From the NCBI GenBank assembly GCA_030426265.1, contig JAUHYP010000031.1, positions 1 to 36,855 of the forward strand: a stretch of DNA of 36,855 nucleotides, read 5' to 3'. A program made the position numbers and the translations under genes. This DNA comes from Gammaproteobacteria bacterium. GTDB lineage: Bacteria; Pseudomonadota; Gammaproteobacteria; Xanthomonadales; SZUA-36. A model generated the notes under the pieces. The model saw only the letters and a program-made list of their open reading frames with translations. It did not search any database and was not told where the DNA came from. Positions 7,169 to 19,160 of this stretch are shown in pieces; within the stretch, counting starts at the first letter, position 1, and every line of letters starts with the position of its first letter.

Positions 7169-8283
7169 CAGCCCTCCTCCCCGGAAATGGTGGCGCTCAG
7201 GTCGAAGACCTCCTTGCGCGTCCCGCCGTCCAGGCGGGTCGAGCCGCGGAAACCGGCGCCCTCGAACATCGGCGAGAGGTTGACCACCTCGATCAGCTGC
7301 TGGGCATTGTCGGACTTGCCCTGCATCTGCACGTTGCCGTCCCAGACGCGCAGCCGGTCCAGGTAGGTGTCATCGGGCAGGATGCGGGTCACCTCGGCGA
7401 GGATGCGTATGGTGGAGGGGCTTTCCAGCCGCGCCCGGAACATGAAACCGGCCGCCTCGGAAGCGTCCTCGATCTGGGTGCGGATGTTCTGCACCCGCCG
7501 GGCCTCGACGGCCACGTCCTCAATGGCCAGCTCCAGCGATTCGACCTGGGCCTGGCGCAGCCACAGGGACTGGGCCATCACCAGTGCGAGCACCAGCACG
7601 GCCACCGCGCCCAGCAGGAGGTTCATGCGCGTGCGGCGGTTGATCACGCGGTGGCGTCGCTCCGGTGGCAGCAGGTTGAGTCCCGCCGGCCGGCCGTCCA
7701 GGGCCACGTCCACCCCGCCGGGCGCCAGCCCGCGGGCGGTCACGGCGTCCACCTGTTGGTCCATGGGGCCACGGGGCGCGACCACCAGTTCGATACGAAG
7801 CTGGCCACGTTCGCGGTCACGGTGCACGACCCGGTAGTCGAAATGCACGTCCGCGGCACGGAACGGCGTGTGCCGATCCATCTCGAACGCCAGGGCCTGG
7901 CGCAGGTTGGACTCGGCGGCCAGCGGCAACAACAGCTCCTTGCGCAGGACCAGGTCTTCGGGCAACACCAGCTCGCGCGGCGCCTCGTCGAGCTCGCGCT
8001 CGGCGACGAGATCGTGGATCTGCTGGCGCTGCACTTCGACGTCCTGGTCCAGGGCGAACACGTCGAGCTGCTGCAGCTCGTCCGCCTCTTCCCAGAACAG
8101 TTCGAGATCATCGCCCGCAAGGCGCATCACCAGGCGGCGATGCGCGTGCTCCATGTGCTCACGCAGGCGCTCGGGCAGGAGACCCTTCAGCTCGGCCGTC
8201 CACCAGCGCCAGAAATGCCCGACAGGGCTGGCCTGGGCGCGCAGCCGCCAGTGCTCGAGTTGGTTTTGGATTGCGCTCGCCAT
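7168..8283 (-). CDS. gspL: GspL, T2SS assembly-platform protein
   Basis: The protein that recruits the ATPase GspE to the inner membrane, 371 residues. The cytoplasmic N-terminal part (about 1-215) is an actin-like fold rather shorter than in classical GspL. A transmembrane segment (NLLLGAVAVLVLALVMAQSLWL) covers about 221-242. The periplasmic part is PilN-like, with a coiled coil and ILPDDTYLDRLRVWDGNVQMQG, a typical PilN/GspL signature. It lies between gspK (8-base gap) and gspM (one-base overlap). The type matches XpsL of Xanthomonas. Confidence 0.9.
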   Translation of the reverse strand: MASAIQNQLEHWRLRAQASPVGHFWRWWTAELKGLLPERLREHMEHAHRRLVMRLAGDDLELFWEEADELQQLDVFALDQDVEVQRQQIHDLVAERELDEAPRELVLPEDLVLRKELLLPLAAESNLRQALAFEMDRHTPFRAADVHFDYRVVHRDRERGQLRIELVVAPRGPMDQQVDAVTARGLAPGGVDVALDGRPAGLNLLPPERRHRVINRRTRMNLLLGAVAVLVLALVMAQSLWLRQAQVESLELAIEDVAVEARRVQNIRTQIEDASEAAGFMFRARLESPSTIRILAEVTRILPDDTYLDRLRVWDGNVQMQGKSDNAQQLIEVVNLSPMFEGAGFRGSTRLDGGTRKEVFDLSATISGEEG

Positions 8284-8291
8284 GGGTGTTG

Positions 8292-9188
8292 TCAGTTATT
8301 GAAACCTTCCCGCCACCGCAGGATCCGGAAGGGCGGTCCGCCCGGTGTGCCGCCGAGACGGATGGTGGCCTGGAGCTGGTCCCACACCCCGTTGGGCATG
8401 GTCGCCTTGACGCGGATACTATACGTGAGCCCCCTGCCCTGCGCCACGATGGCCTGGCCGTTCGGGAGCGCGATTTCCAGGCCTTCGCCTGCTTCCAGAG
8501 ACTGCCGTTCGGCCACGAAGTTCACGGCTTCCTCCTCGGTGATGTCGGGGATGGCGAGCAGTGCCTCGGAGGGCGCGTAGGCGAGGTCCGGCAGGCTGGC
8601 GCGGGAGTACACGGTGAGCCCGGGCTCCATCCGCCGCCACAGTTCGTAAGGCATGCCCAGCACCTGCAGCAACTCGTCCACCAGCAGGAAGTTGTGATTG
8701 CCAGGTCCCACGGCCAGCCCCTCGGCGAAGTAGGCATCCGCCTCGGCCCCGTTGACCCGCTCGACCTCGTCCCCGTCGCGCCAGTCCATCACGCGTGCGG
8801 CGAGGATTTCCGCGTCGCCCGGGTCCATGCCATGGTTGGAGAACAGGATGGCGAAGGTCGCCTCGTCGGCCACGTTGATGTCCAGCTTGCCGCGCTCGTC
8901 GATGGCGCTCACCTCGATCAGCACGCCATCGATCTCGGTGGCATAGGGACGGCCGTCGGCGATCATGCGCAGCTCTTCTTCCGGTTCGCGCAGCGCCACG
9001 GCGGCCAGGTTCAGGCCCGCCTCGGCCCAGAATCGCGCCTGCGTTCCGGACAGCAGCTGGTTGGCCTCGAGCTGGTCCATACGCGCCATCAGCGCGAAGG
9101 CGCCGGAGGCGATGGTCAGCAGGATCAGCACCCAGAGCACGAGCACCAAGGCCACGCCACGCTGCCTGTAGGGAAGACGCGGGTTCAT
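8292..9188 (-). CDS. gspK: GspK, minor pseudopilin
   Basis: The large minor pseudopilin at the tip of the T2SS pseudopilus, 298 residues from ATG 9188, which overlaps the gspJ stop in ATGA. The prepilin peptidase site is after Gly11 (YRQRG/VALVLVLW) with no Glu at +5, as is normal for GspK. The globular part has the ERGKLDINVADEATFA segment and Asp-rich DWRDGDEV region associated with GspK calcium binding and helical insertion, then LLVDELLQVLGM. An open frame continues upstream without stop but is antisense-like noise inside gspJ. Confidence 0.93.
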   Translation of the reverse strand: MNPRLPYRQRGVALVLVLWVLILLTIASGAFALMARMDQLEANQLLSGTQARFWAEAGLNLAAVALREPEEELRMIADGRPYATEIDGVLIEVSAIDERGKLDINVADEATFAILFSNHGMDPGDAEILAARVMDWRDGDEVERVNGAEADAYFAEGLAVGPGNHNFLLVDELLQVLGMPYELWRRMEPGLTVYSRASLPDLAYAPSEALLAIPDITEEEAVNFVAERQSLEAGEGLEIALPNGQAIVAQGRGLTYSIRVKATMPNGVWDQLQATIRLGGTPGGPPFRILRWREGFNN

Positions 9189-9901
9189 TCGTCGTTCCCC
9201 TGGCTGCTCTGCCGGCGGATCATTTCCTTGATCTTCTGGGCGTAGACGTTGTCGTCGCCGGCGGCGGGGACGATGGAACTGGGGTTCAGCCGCGCCGTGG
9301 CCACCAGCTCCGGCCACTGCACCGGCGCGCCCTCGGCAAAGGCCAGGTTCAGGCGCACCGCGGTCGGCAGCTGGTCCGGCTCGGCCCAGTCCATGACCCA
9401 GCCCGCCGGCTGCTCCTGCTCGTCGAGCTCGAGGAACTCGAAGCCGGCCGCCATGACGCCTTGCAGCAGGACCACCGGTTCGGCCTCGTCGAGGAATTCC
9501 CGACGAAAATCCTGCAGGGGCGCATGGCTGAACAGCAGCTCCAGGCCGTTCACGCCTTCGATCAGCTGGAACACCTGCACCTGCGGCCCCCCGCGGGCCA
9601 GGTAGCCGGGCATGGGGCCAACGAACATGATCCGGTCGGCGCTGCCCTCGAAGGTGGAACGTTCCCGGGCGCCGTCCTCGCCCTCCAGGGACTCGAAGGC
9701 CAGGGGCATCATGAGGTTCAGCTGCTTGCGCACGAACTGGTGGGTGATGCGCAGGCGGCTGGACTCTTCGAGCACCTCCTGGCCGCTGACACTTGCGCGG
9801 GAGGTGGCGCGTAGCCCGCCGTAGGCCAGCGCCAGCAACAGGCCCAGCAACGTGACGGCGAGCAGCAGCTCGACCAGGGTGAAACCGCCCTGACGGCGCA
9901 T
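9185..9901 (-). CDS. gspJ: GspJ, minor pseudopilin
   Basis: A minor pseudopilin that forms the tip complex with GspI and GspK, 238 residues. The prepilin site is MRRQGG/FTLVELLLAV, with cleavage after Gly6 and Glu at +5 of the mature protein. ATG 9901 overlaps the gspI stop by one base; a GTG at 9904 would add one residue. The ARGGPQVQVFQLIEGVNGLELLF part matches the GspJ beta-sheet region. Confidence 0.92.
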   Translation of the reverse strand: MRRQGGFTLVELLLAVTLLGLLLALAYGGLRATSRASVSGQEVLEESSRLRITHQFVRKQLNLMMPLAFESLEGEDGARERSTFEGSADRIMFVGPMPGYLARGGPQVQVFQLIEGVNGLELLFSHAPLQDFRREFLDEAEPVVLLQGVMAAGFEFLELDEQEQPAGWVMDWAEPDQLPTAVRLNLAFAEGAPVQWPELVATARLNPSSIVPAAGDDNVYAQKIKEMIRRQSSQGNDE

Positions 9902-10401
9902 CACCGCCGGCCCTCCAGCGATCCGCGGATGGTGGTGAAGTCGGCCTGGCGGACACCGCGGCCGTCTTCCCAGGACAGGGTCAGGTCGACCCAGTACAGG
10001 CGGGTGCCGTTCAACTCGGCCAGCTCCAGCGTGCGCGTGTCCTCGCCCACGCCTTCGAAGTCCGTGATCTCGACCGTCCAGCCGAAGCCGTCTTCGGTCT
10101 CGCCCTGCCAGCCGCCGGGTTCCAGGGGAATGTCGAGACCCACCTGCTCCATCAGGGACTGCGCCATCAGGGCCGCTTCCGAGTAATCCCTTGCGCGCAC
10201 CGTGCTGCGCGTGGAGGCCGCGATGATCTCCATGATGGTGGCGAAGGCCAGCGCGAAGATGACGAACGCCAGCAAGACCTCGAGCAGGGTGAAGCCACGG
10301 TCACGCCGAACAGCCGGGACACGCCCCGAACGGCGCCGCCACGCCGGACGACCCGGCGCCGGCCCCGTGAATCCGGTGGATGGCCGCTCAGTCATCGACA
10401 T
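9901..10401 (-). CDS. gspI: GspI, minor pseudopilin with a long leader
   Basis: A minor pseudopilin of 166 residues. The prepilin motif RDRG/FTLLEVLLAFVIFALAF is preceded by an Arg- and Pro-rich leader of about 36 residues, much longer than the usual 6-15. GGAGGT five bases before ATG 10401 supports this start, and I see no ATG, GTG or TTG between Met3 and the cleavage site, so the long leader seems real. The coding start overlaps the end of gspH by 14 bases. Confidence 0.92.
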   Translation of the reverse strand: MSMTERPSTGFTGPAPGRPAWRRRSGRVPAVRRDRGFTLLEVLLAFVIFALAFATIMEIIAASTRSTVRARDYSEAALMAQSLMEQVGLDIPLEPGGWQGETEDGFGWTVEITDFEGVGEDTRTLELAELNGTRLYWVDLTLSWEDGRGVRQADFTTIRGSLEGRR

Positions 10402-10936
10402 CGGGGACCTCCAGCCGGGCCTCGCCGGTCAGCCAGGCCACGTGCACGATGTAGTCGCGGCCATTGGCCACCAGGTCGACCCGGCCGCCGGTGGAACCAC
10501 CGTCGGGGAAGAAGCGGATGGCGCCCACGTCATCGGCAATCACCTCGGAGGCGGCCGTGGTGAGCTGCATTTCCACACCGTCGGGCAGGACCACGCGTTC
10601 GCGCCCGGGCGCCGCGTAGGCGCGCTCCTCGATGTGCACGGTGAACAGTTGCTCGGACTTGTCGAGAATGGCGCGGCTGCGCGTGTACCGCAGCTCGGCC
10701 ACCATCTTGCGCGCGGCCTCGCGCGCCTCGGCGCCGGAAATGCTGCGTGACAGGGACGTGGCCACGAGGCCGAGCACCAGGGCGATGATGATCATCACCA
10801 CCAGGATTTCGACGAGGGTGAATCCGGCCGAGCGGGCGATCGGCGTGCGCCCCAGGGCGCGCGCGCCACGAACGCGCAGCGGCGCCCGCCCCCCCTCGCT
10901 GGAGCGAGGCGGGTGGGCCGGTGAGTGGTGATTCAT
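10388..10936 (-). CDS. gspH: GspH, minor pseudopilin with a long leader
   Basis: A minor pseudopilin of 182 residues. The motif ARSAG/FTLVEILVVMIIIALVLGLV follows a basic leader of 38 residues starting at ATG 10936. No good ribosome-binding site is seen and no other ATG or GTG is available in the leader, so either the leader is long or a rare start (CTG at Leu28) is used. The C-terminal half (VVLPDGVEMQLTTA, IRFFPDGGSTGGRVDL) matches the GspH pseudopilin domain. It lies 41 bases after gspG. Confidence 0.9.
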   Translation of the reverse strand: MNHHSPAHPPRSSEGGRAPLRVRGARALGRTPIARSAGFTLVEILVVMIIIALVLGLVATSLSRSISGAEAREAARKMVAELRYTRSRAILDKSEQLFTVHIEERAYAAPGRERVVLPDGVEMQLTTAASEVIADDVGAIRFFPDGGSTGGRVDLVANGRDYIVHVAWLTGEARLEVPDVDD

Positions 10937-10977
10937 GACGGCGGGCGCGGTTTACGGACGGGTGTGCCGCAAGGCGC

Positions 10978-11415
10978 TCACTCCCAGGAGGTGATGTCGG
11001 CGTCGTTGCCCTCGCCGCCCTGCTGGCCGTCGGCGCCCAGGGAAACGATGTCGAAATCGCCGTGTTCGCCGGGCGCCTCGTATTCGTAGTCCCGCTCCCA
11101 GGGATCCTTCAGCAAGGTGGACTTGACGTAGGGTCCGTTCCATCCCGCCGCGTTGCCCGGTTCGTTCACCAGGTCCTCGAGGCGCTCGGGAATGCGGCCC
11201 GTGTCGAGGTAGTAGGTTTCCACGGCCATCGACAGGCGGTTGATCTGTGAAGAGGCGGCCTTCACCTTGGCGCCCTCGGCCTGGCCGATGATGCGCGGCA
11301 GCACCAGGCCCGCGATCAGGGCCAGGATCACCAGCACCAGCAACAGTTCCACCAGGGTGAAACCGCCCTGTGCACGGCGTCCCCGGCGCCGGTTGGCTCG
11401 TTCGATCATTTTCAT
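10978..11415 (-). CDS. gspG: GspG, major pseudopilin
   Basis: The main subunit of the pseudopilus, 145 residues from ATG 11415 with GGAGAAGAA upstream. Cleavage is after Gly18 (AQGG/FTLVELLLVLVILALIAGLVLPRI). The globular domain has the typical YYLDTGRIPERLEDLV, NGPYVKSTLLKDPWERDYEYEAPGEHGDFDIVSLGADGQ segment including the calcium-binding loop near the C-terminus. It follows gspF by 50 bases. Confidence 0.96.
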   Translation of the reverse strand: MKMIERANRRRGRRAQGGFTLVELLLVLVILALIAGLVLPRIIGQAEGAKVKAASSQINRLSMAVETYYLDTGRIPERLEDLVNEPGNAAGWNGPYVKSTLLKDPWERDYEYEAPGEHGDFDIVSLGADGQQGGEGNDADITSWE

Positions 11416-11465
11416 CTGTTCTTCTCCAGCGGGGCCGGCCCGTTCCCGGGGCGCCCCTGGTTCGT

Positions 11466-12679
11466 TCATCCGACCAGGTCGTTGACGCTGATGATGGCCA
11501 ACAACACGGACATGACAATGGTTCCGATCATCACCGCCATCAGCAGCGTGACCACGGGTGTAAATACGGACAACAGCCGGTCGACGGTGTTCCGCACCTC
11601 GCGGTCGTAGGTATCGGCCACCTTGATCAGCATGGCGTCCAGCTGGCCCGTCTCCTCGCCCACGCTGATCATCTGCAGGGCCAGGCGCGGGAAGTGCCCT
11701 TCCTTCGCCAGGTTGCGCGCCAGGCCGCCGCCGGTTTTCACCTGCCGCGCCGCGTTCTCCACTTCCTGGCGCAGCAGACTGTTGCCCACCACCCGTGCGC
11801 CGATGCCCATGGCCGCCAGCAGGGGCACACCGTTGACCAGCAGGGTGCCCAGGGTCCGGGACAGACGCGCCGTTTCCAGCTTGGCGATGAGGTCGCCCAC
11901 CCAGCGCAGGTTCAGCAAGCGCGTGTCCCAGCGCAGTTTCTTTTCCGGGTCCGCCAGCATCCGCTGGAACAGCACGACGGCCAGCACCGCCAGGGCGGCC
12001 AGGGCCCACCACCAGTTCTGCAGCAGGCCACCGAAGAACAGCACGATGCGGGTGATCAGCGGCATGTCCCCGCCCAGCTCCTCGAAGATGGGGGTGAACT
12101 GCGGAATGACATAGACCAGCAGCAGGACCAGCGAACCGCCGGCCAGGATGATGAGCAGGATGGGGTAGACCAGCGCCGAACCGATCGCATCCTTGAGCTC
12201 CTTGGAGCGCTCGAGGTAGTCGGCGAGTCGCGACAGGGTGACGTCCAGGCTGCCGCCGAGTTCGCCGGCGCGCACCATGTTGACGTACAGGCGGCTGAAG
12301 GCGCCGTGCTGGGCCTCCAGGGCCTCGGACAGGCTGCCGCCCTCCCGCACGCGGTCGCGGATGTCGCCCACGCTGCGCTTCACGCGTTCGTTGGCGGCCA
12401 GTTCGGTGAGCACCTGCAGGGACCGGTCCAGGGGCAGGCCGGCGCCGAGCAGCGTCGCGATCTGCTGGGAGAATTCCAGCACTTCGCGGCCATTGAGTCC
12501 CTGCCGGCCGAGGCGCAGGCGCGACAGGCTGAACAGCCCCTCGCCCGAAGGCCGGGCCTGCAACGGAATGTTGCCGGCTTCCTGCAGCCGGGAGATCACC
12601 ATCTCCACGCTGACCGCTTCCATGGTGCCCTGCAGGGTCTCCCCGTTGGGAGACACGGCCTTGTACTCGAACAGCGCCA

Positions 12680-12680
<1 letters not shown>
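11466..12680 (-). CDS. gspF: GspF, T2SS inner-membrane platform protein
   Basis: The polytopic core of the assembly platform, 404 residues from ATG 12680, overlapping the gspE stop by one base. It has two repeated cytoplasmic GspF domains (about residues 65-190 and 270-390) and three membrane segments, including ALVYPILLIILAGGSLVLLLVYVIPQF and VVTLLMAVMIGTIVMSVLLAIISV. The start MALFEYKAVSPNGETLQGTMEA is typical of the family. Confidence 0.96.
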
Positions 12681-14428
<1,748 letters not shown>

Positions 14429-14473
14429 CGTCGATGATCCCGTTGAATGATGATGACGCCGTGCGATGCCGGC

Positions 14474-14479
14474 ATTATA
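14474..14479 (-). promoter_or_regulatory. gspE: Probable -10 box of the T2SS operon
   Basis: A perfect TATAAT on the minus strand sits 46 bases before the GTG of gspE, in the 157-base gap after the preceding gene. No convincing -35 hexamer is seen at 16-18 bases. If used, it gives a leader of about 40 bases and supports the GTG start for gspE. The rest of the gap shows nothing recognisable. Confidence 0.5.
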
Positions 14480-14585
14480 TGGCAGGCGGTGTGCGGGGCG
14501 GATTCCGGGGGCGGATCCGGAGATACGCCCTTCGCTTCGCCTGGTGCACAGACCGCTTCGCGGGCCCCGGGTTCCCCGCCGGAAC

Positions 14586-15212
14586 CTACCGCTGTTCGAT
14601 GAATCGCTCGACTTCGCGCCAGTTGCCCAGCACCCAGACAATGACGGGCGCGAGCGCGGGCAGGATCAGCACCCCCAGCTGGTAGCACAGGGCGATGGCC
14701 GTCTCCGGCACGCCCGCCTCGTCCACCAGGCGCGCCGCCTCGCCGCCGAAGTCGAAGGTGAGCGTCTTGAAGCTCTCCCAGATCACACCCCAGGTCTGCA
14801 CGCCCAGCACCACGACATAGCCGGCCAGCAGCACCAGCAGCTTGCGTCGCAGCGGCTGGTCCGTGGCCATGGTCAGGCCGAACAGCAGCGGCAGGCCGTA
14901 GCCGTAGACCAGCGGGTTGACGATGAAGCCCAGGGCCTCGGTCGTGCCGTCGGGAAAGGTGAAGGGGATGCGGGTCTGAACCTGGAACAGGTAGGCGCGG
15001 TCCGGGTGGGGAATGATGTTGTAGAACGCCTCGCCGAGCACCCAGTCCAGCACCTGTCCGGACATCAGCCGTACCGGCGTTCCGTGCCAGGCCGACGAGT
15101 AGTACCAGACCATGAAGCCGAACAGCATCCACAGCGACGCCAGGATCAGCAGTTCGCCCAGGCGCATGACTTCGGGCTGTCGTGGCGCCTTGCCCTCCCC
15201 GTTTTCCGCCAT
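14586..15212 (-). CDS. Four-helix membrane protein resembling exosortase-H-associated proteins
   Basis: A 208-residue inner-membrane protein with about four hydrophobic helices: near residues 20-40, 94-116, 125-146 and 173-197. A periplasmic-looking loop of about 50 residues separates the first two. The pattern FIVNPLVYGYGLPLLFGL, then VQTWGVIWESFKTL, then ALCYQLGVLILPALAPVIVWVL strongly recalls the membrane proteins annotated as exosortase-H-associated, from memory of that family and not a search. No exosortase and no protein with an IPTL-CTERM sorting tail is visible in this window. ATG 15212 overlaps the purL stop by one base (TGATG), so it is translated with purL, while the T2SS operon starts 157 bases after it. 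Function is unknown. Confidence 0.75.
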   Translation of the reverse strand: MAENGEGKAPRQPEVMRLGELLILASLWMLFGFMVWYYSSAWHGTPVRLMSGQVLDWVLGEAFYNIIPHPDRAYLFQVQTRIPFTFPDGTTEALGFIVNPLVYGYGLPLLFGLTMATDQPLRRKLLVLLAGYVVVLGVQTWGVIWESFKTLTFDFGGEAARLVDEAGVPETAIALCYQLGVLILPALAPVIVWVLGNWREVERFIEQR

Positions 15213-18200
15213 CAGCCGACCCAGGCGCGGGCGTTGCGGAACAGGCGCAGCCAGGGCCCGTCAGGACCCCAGTCGGGCGGCGCCCAGGAGAAGTTCACCG
15301 TGCGCAGGGTGCGTTCGGGGTGGGGCATCATGATGGTCACGCGCCCGTCCTCGTTGCAGACGCCCGTGATGCCCGCCACCGAGCCGTTGGGGTTGCGCGG
15401 ATAACCGGCCGCCGGGGCGCCATCGGCCGTCACGTAACGCAGGGCGACCGGCGCCGCCTGCGGGTCCCGGTCGCCGAAGTCGGCCCGGCCTTCGCCGTGC
15501 GCCGTCACCACCGGCAACAGGCTGCCGGCCATGCCGGCCGTGAACAGCGAGGGCGAATCCTCGACTTTCACCAGGCTCAGGCGCGCCTCGAACTGTTCCG
15601 ACTCGTTGCGCAGGAAGTCCGGCCAGGCCGCCGTCCCGGGGATGATCTCGCGCAGCGCGGACAGGGCCTGGCAGCCGTTGCACACACCCAGGGCGAAGCG
15701 GCCGGTGTCCGCGAAGAACGCCTCGAAGGCATCCCGCAGCGCGGCGTTGAACAGGATGGACTTGGCCCAGCCGCGCCCGGCGCCGAGTACGTCGCCGTAG
15801 GAAAAGCCGCCGCAGGCGACCAGTCCGTTGAATTCGTCCAGGCGGCGGCGCCCGGCGGCCAGGTCCGACATGTGCACGTCCACCGACTCGAAACCGGCGA
15901 AGTGAAAGCCGGCGGCCATTTCCAGCTGTCCGTTCACGCCCTGCTCGCGCAGGATGGCCACGCGGGGGCGAGCGCCCGTGTTCACGAACGGGGCCGCGAG
16001 GTCCTCGGACGGGTCGAAGGTGAGCCGGGGCGCGAGATCGGGGGTAGCCCAGTCGTCCTGGCGGTCCCGCTCGGCGTCCGCGCAGGCCGGCTTGTCGCGC
16101 AGGCGTGCCACCGCGTGGGCGACTTCGCCCCAGGCGCGTTGCAGCGCGACGAGGTCGAGCGTGGCCGCCGCGCCCTCGCGGTCGGCCACGGCCAGTTCCG
16201 CCCCGGGTATCGGGGCGCCGATGGCGCCGACCAGGCCCCCGAGCCCCGCCGCATCCGCGCGGCGCAGCACCTCGTCGAGATCCGCGGCGCGCACCTGCAG
16301 CACCGCGCCCGGTTCCTCGCTGAACAGGCGGGGCAGCAAAGCGTCACGGTCCACGTCGAGCGACAGGGAAAGGCCGCAGCGCGCGGCGAAGGCCATCTCG
16401 CAGACCGTCGCCAGCAGGCCGCCGTCGGAACGGTCGTGGTAGGCCAGTACCAGGCCGTCCCGGTTCAGGTCCTGCATCCAGTCGAAAAACGCCTTCAGCC
16501 GGGCCGGGTCGTCCAGGTCCGGCGTCTGCGTGCCGAAGCCACCGTGCACCTGCGCCAGGATGGAGCCGCCCAGGCGGTCCTTGCCGGCGCCGAGATCGGC
16601 CAGCAACAGCCGCGTGTCGGCACTCGTGTCGAGCTGCGGCGTGAGCGCACGGCGCGCGTCCTCCACCGGGGCGAAGGCGGTGACCACCAGGGACACGGGT
16701 GACGTCACGCGCTGCTCGCCCTGCCCGTCGGACCACACGGTCTTCAGCGACAGGGAATCCTTGCCCACGGGGATCGCGATGCCCAGTTCGGGGCAGAGTT
16801 CCATGCCGACCGTGCGCACCGTGTCGTAAAGATTGGCGTCCTGGCCGGGCTCGCCGGCCGCGGCCATCCAGTTGGCGGACAGGCGGATGTCGCCGAGGCG
16901 CCGGATCGGCGTACCGGCCAGGTTGGTCACGGCCTCGGCGATGGCCATGCGACCGGAGGCCGGCGCGTCCACCACCGCCAGCGGGGTGCGCTCGCCGATG
17001 GCGAAGGCCTCGCCCGTGAACGCGGTGAAGCCGGACAGCGTGACCGCGGCGTCGCCCACCGGCACCTGCCAGGGCCCGACCATCGGGTCGCGGGCCACCA
17101 GTCCGCCCACGGTGCGGTCGCCGATGGTGACCAGGAAGCGCTTGCTGGCCACCGCCGGGTGGCGCATGACGCGGAAAGCCGCGTCCTCGGGGTCCAGGCC
17201 CGTTACGTCGAAGGGGGCCGCGTCCACCGTCTCGCGAACGGCGTCGCGATGCATGCGCGGGGGTTTGCCCAGCAGCACCTGCAGGGGCAGGTCCACCGGG
17301 TCCACGCCCAGCAGTTCGTCGCCCAGCGACAGGCGGCGGTCTTCCGTCGCCACGCCCAGCACGGCGAAGGCGCAGCGTTCGCGGGCGCACAGCGCCTCGA
17401 AGCGCGGCAGGTCCTCGTGGGCCACGGCCAGAACGTAGCGCTCCTGCGACTCGTTGCACCAGATTTCCATCGGCGACATGCCGGTGTCGGCGCTGGGAAT
17501 GGCGCGCAGCTCCAGCCGCCCGCCACGCTCGCTGTCGTCGAGCAGTTCGGGCAGGGCATTGGACAGGCCGCCGGCGCCGACGTCGTGAATGGAGATGATG
17601 GGATTGTGCTCACCCAGCGCCCAGCAGGCGTCGATGACTTCCTGGCAGCGGCGCTCCATCTCCGGGTTCTCGCGCTGCACGGAGGCGTAATCGAGCTCCT
17701 GGTCACTCTGGCCGCTGCCCATGGACGAGGCCGCGCCACCGCCCAGGCCGATGAGCATGGCCGGGCCGCCGAGCACGATCACCGCGGCGCCGACCGACAG
17801 GCGGTGTTTTTCGACATGCTGCTCGCGGATGTTGCCCATGCCGCCGGCGAGCATGATGGGCTTGTGGTAGCCCCAGGCGCGGCCCCCGATCTCCTGTTCG
17901 AACGTGCGGAAATAGCCGCCCAGGGCCGGGCGCCCGAATTCGTTGTTGAAGGCGGCGGCGCCGATGGGACCCTCGATCATGATGTCCAGGGCGCTCACGA
18001 TGCGCCCCGGCTTGCCGAAATCGGCTTCCCAGTCGCGGGTCGCGCCGGGCAGGCGCAGGTTGGAGACGGTGAAGCCCGTCAGCCCGGCCTTGGGCTTGGC
18101 GCCCCGGCCCGTGGCCGCCTCGTCGCGGATTTCCCCACCGGAACCGGTGGCTGCGCCTGGAAAGGGCGAAATGGCCGTCGGGTGGTTGTGCGTTTCCACC

Positions 18201-19105
18201 TTGATCTGGATGGCGACGCCTTCTTCGGTGAATCGGTAGACCTGGTCCCCGGGCGCGGGAAACCAGCGCTCGGCGGGCCAGCCCTCGAGCACCGCCGAGT
18301 TGTCGTGGTAGGCCGAGAGCACGCCTTCCGGGCTCACCGCATGGGTGTTGCGGATCATGGCGAACAGGCTCAAGGCCTGGTCTTCGCCGTCCAGCGTCCA
18401 GCTCGCATTGAAGATCTTGTGCCGGCAGTGCTCGGAGTTCGCCTGGGCGAACATCATCAGTTCGGCGTCACTGGGGTCGCGCTCGAGCTCGGCGTAGGCA
18501 CGGGCGAGGTACTCGATTTCGTCCTCCGACAGCGCCAGGCCCATGGATTCGTTGGCCGCCGCCAGCGCCTCCGGGGACCGGGCCACACGCCCGAGTGGAC
18601 GGGCGGCGTGATGCTCGAACAGGGCCGCCCCCGCCGCCGGATCCGGCAGCACGGCCTGGGTCATGCGATCGAAGAACAGCGCCGCGACGGCTGCCGGAAC
18701 CCCGTCTCCATCGGCGGCGTCGGCGCCGAGGCCGGAAACGCGGTGCATCACACCGCGTTCGATGCGCGCGACCGCGTCCAGGCCGCAGCCGCGGGCAATC
18801 TCGGTGGCCTTGCTGGACCAGGGGGAAACCGTCCCGGGACGCGGGACGACAACCAGGGCCGGCCCGTCCGGAAGTTCCCCGGCCGGTGCGCCGTGCAGCA
18901 GGTCGCCCAGGCGCTCGAGGTCGGCCGAAGACAAGGGGCCTTCAGCGCCCTCGATGAAGTAGACGAAGCGGGAATCCAGGCCCAGGCCGCCCGGCGGGTT
19001 CGCGGCGTCGTCACGACCCAGAACCCGGGCCGCGGCGCGCAGCAGCTTGCGTTGACGGAATGGGGAAAGCGCAGGCTCGCCGAGCAGCCAGGTGAACGAG
19101 GACAA
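15212..19105 (-). CDS. purL: PurL, phosphoribosylformylglycinamidine synthase
   Basis: The large single-chain enzyme that converts FGAR, glutamine and ATP to FGAM in purine synthesis, 1297 residues. The start is TTG 19105 with GGGAGA eight bases upstream; no ATG or GTG fits the family N-terminus ([16 protein letters not shown]). Domains in order: PurS-like N-terminal part, linker, two ATP-grasp-like AIRS halves (for example [28 protein letters not shown]), and a C-terminal class I glutaminase with nucleophile Cys1142 in GVCNGCQ and His1262/Glu1264 in MMPHPERT. Length and organisation match E. coli PurL. Its own promoter lies after dsbC. Confidence 0.97.
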   Translation of the reverse strand: MSSFTWLLGEPALSPFRQRKLLRAAARVLGRDDAANPPGGLGLDSRFVYFIEGAEGPLSSADLERLGDLLHGAPAGELPDGPALVVVPRPGTVSPWSSKATEIARGCGLDAVARIERGVMHRVSGLGADAADGDGVPAAVAALFFDRMTQAVLPDPAAGAALFEHHAARPLGRVARSPEALAAANESMGLALSEDEIEYLARAYAELERDPSDAELMMFAQANSEHCRHKIFNASWTLDGEDQALSLFAMIRNTHAVSPEGVLSAYHDNSAVLEGWPAERWFPAPGDQVYRFTEEGVAIQIKVETHNHPTAISPFPGAATGSGGEIRDEAATGRGAKPKAGLTGFTVSNLRLPGATRDWEADFGKPGRIVSALDIMIEGPIGAAAFNNEFGRPALGGYFRTFEQEIGGRAWGYHKPIMLAGGMGNIREQHVEKHRLSVGAAVIVLGGPAMLIGLGGGAASSMGSGQSDQELDYASVQRENPEMERRCQEVIDACWALGEHNPIISIHDVGAGGLSNALPELLDDSERGGRLELRAIPSADTGMSPMEIWCNESQERYVLAVAHEDLPRFEALCARERCAFAVLGVATEDRRLSLGDELLGVDPVDLPLQVLLGKPPRMHRDAVRETVDAAPFDVTGLDPEDAAFRVMRHPAVASKRFLVTIGDRTVGGLVARDPMVGPWQVPVGDAAVTLSGFTAFTGEAFAIGERTPLAVVDAPASGRMAIAEAVTNLAGTPIRRLGDIRLSANWMAAAGEPGQDANLYDTVRTVGMELCPELGIAIPVGKDSLSLKTVWSDGQGEQRVTSPVSLVVTAFAPVEDARRALTPQLDTSADTRLLLADLGAGKDRLGGSILAQVHGGFGTQTPDLDDPARLKAFFDWMQDLNRDGLVLAYHDRSDGGLLATVCEMAFAARCGLSLSLDVDRDALLPRLFSEEPGAVLQVRAADLDEVLRRADAAGLGGLVGAIGAPIPGAELAVADREGAAATLDLVALQRAWGEVAHAVARLRDKPACADAERDRQDDWATPDLAPRLTFDPSEDLAAPFVNTGARPRVAILREQGVNGQLEMAAGFHFAGFESVDVHMSDLAAGRRRLDEFNGLVACGGFSYGDVLGAGRGWAKSILFNAALRDAFEAFFADTGRFALGVCNGCQALSALREIIPGTAAWPDFLRNESEQFEARLSLVKVEDSPSLFTAGMAGSLLPVVTAHGEGRADFGDRDPQAAPVALRYVTADGAPAAGYPRNPNGSVAGITGVCNEDGRVTIMMPHPERTLRTVNFSWAPPDWGPDGPWLRLFRNARAWVG

Positions 19106-19160
19106 TCGGGGTCTCCCTCGGTGGTTACGGGACGCCCGTCGGTGCGAGCGGCAGCGGGGA

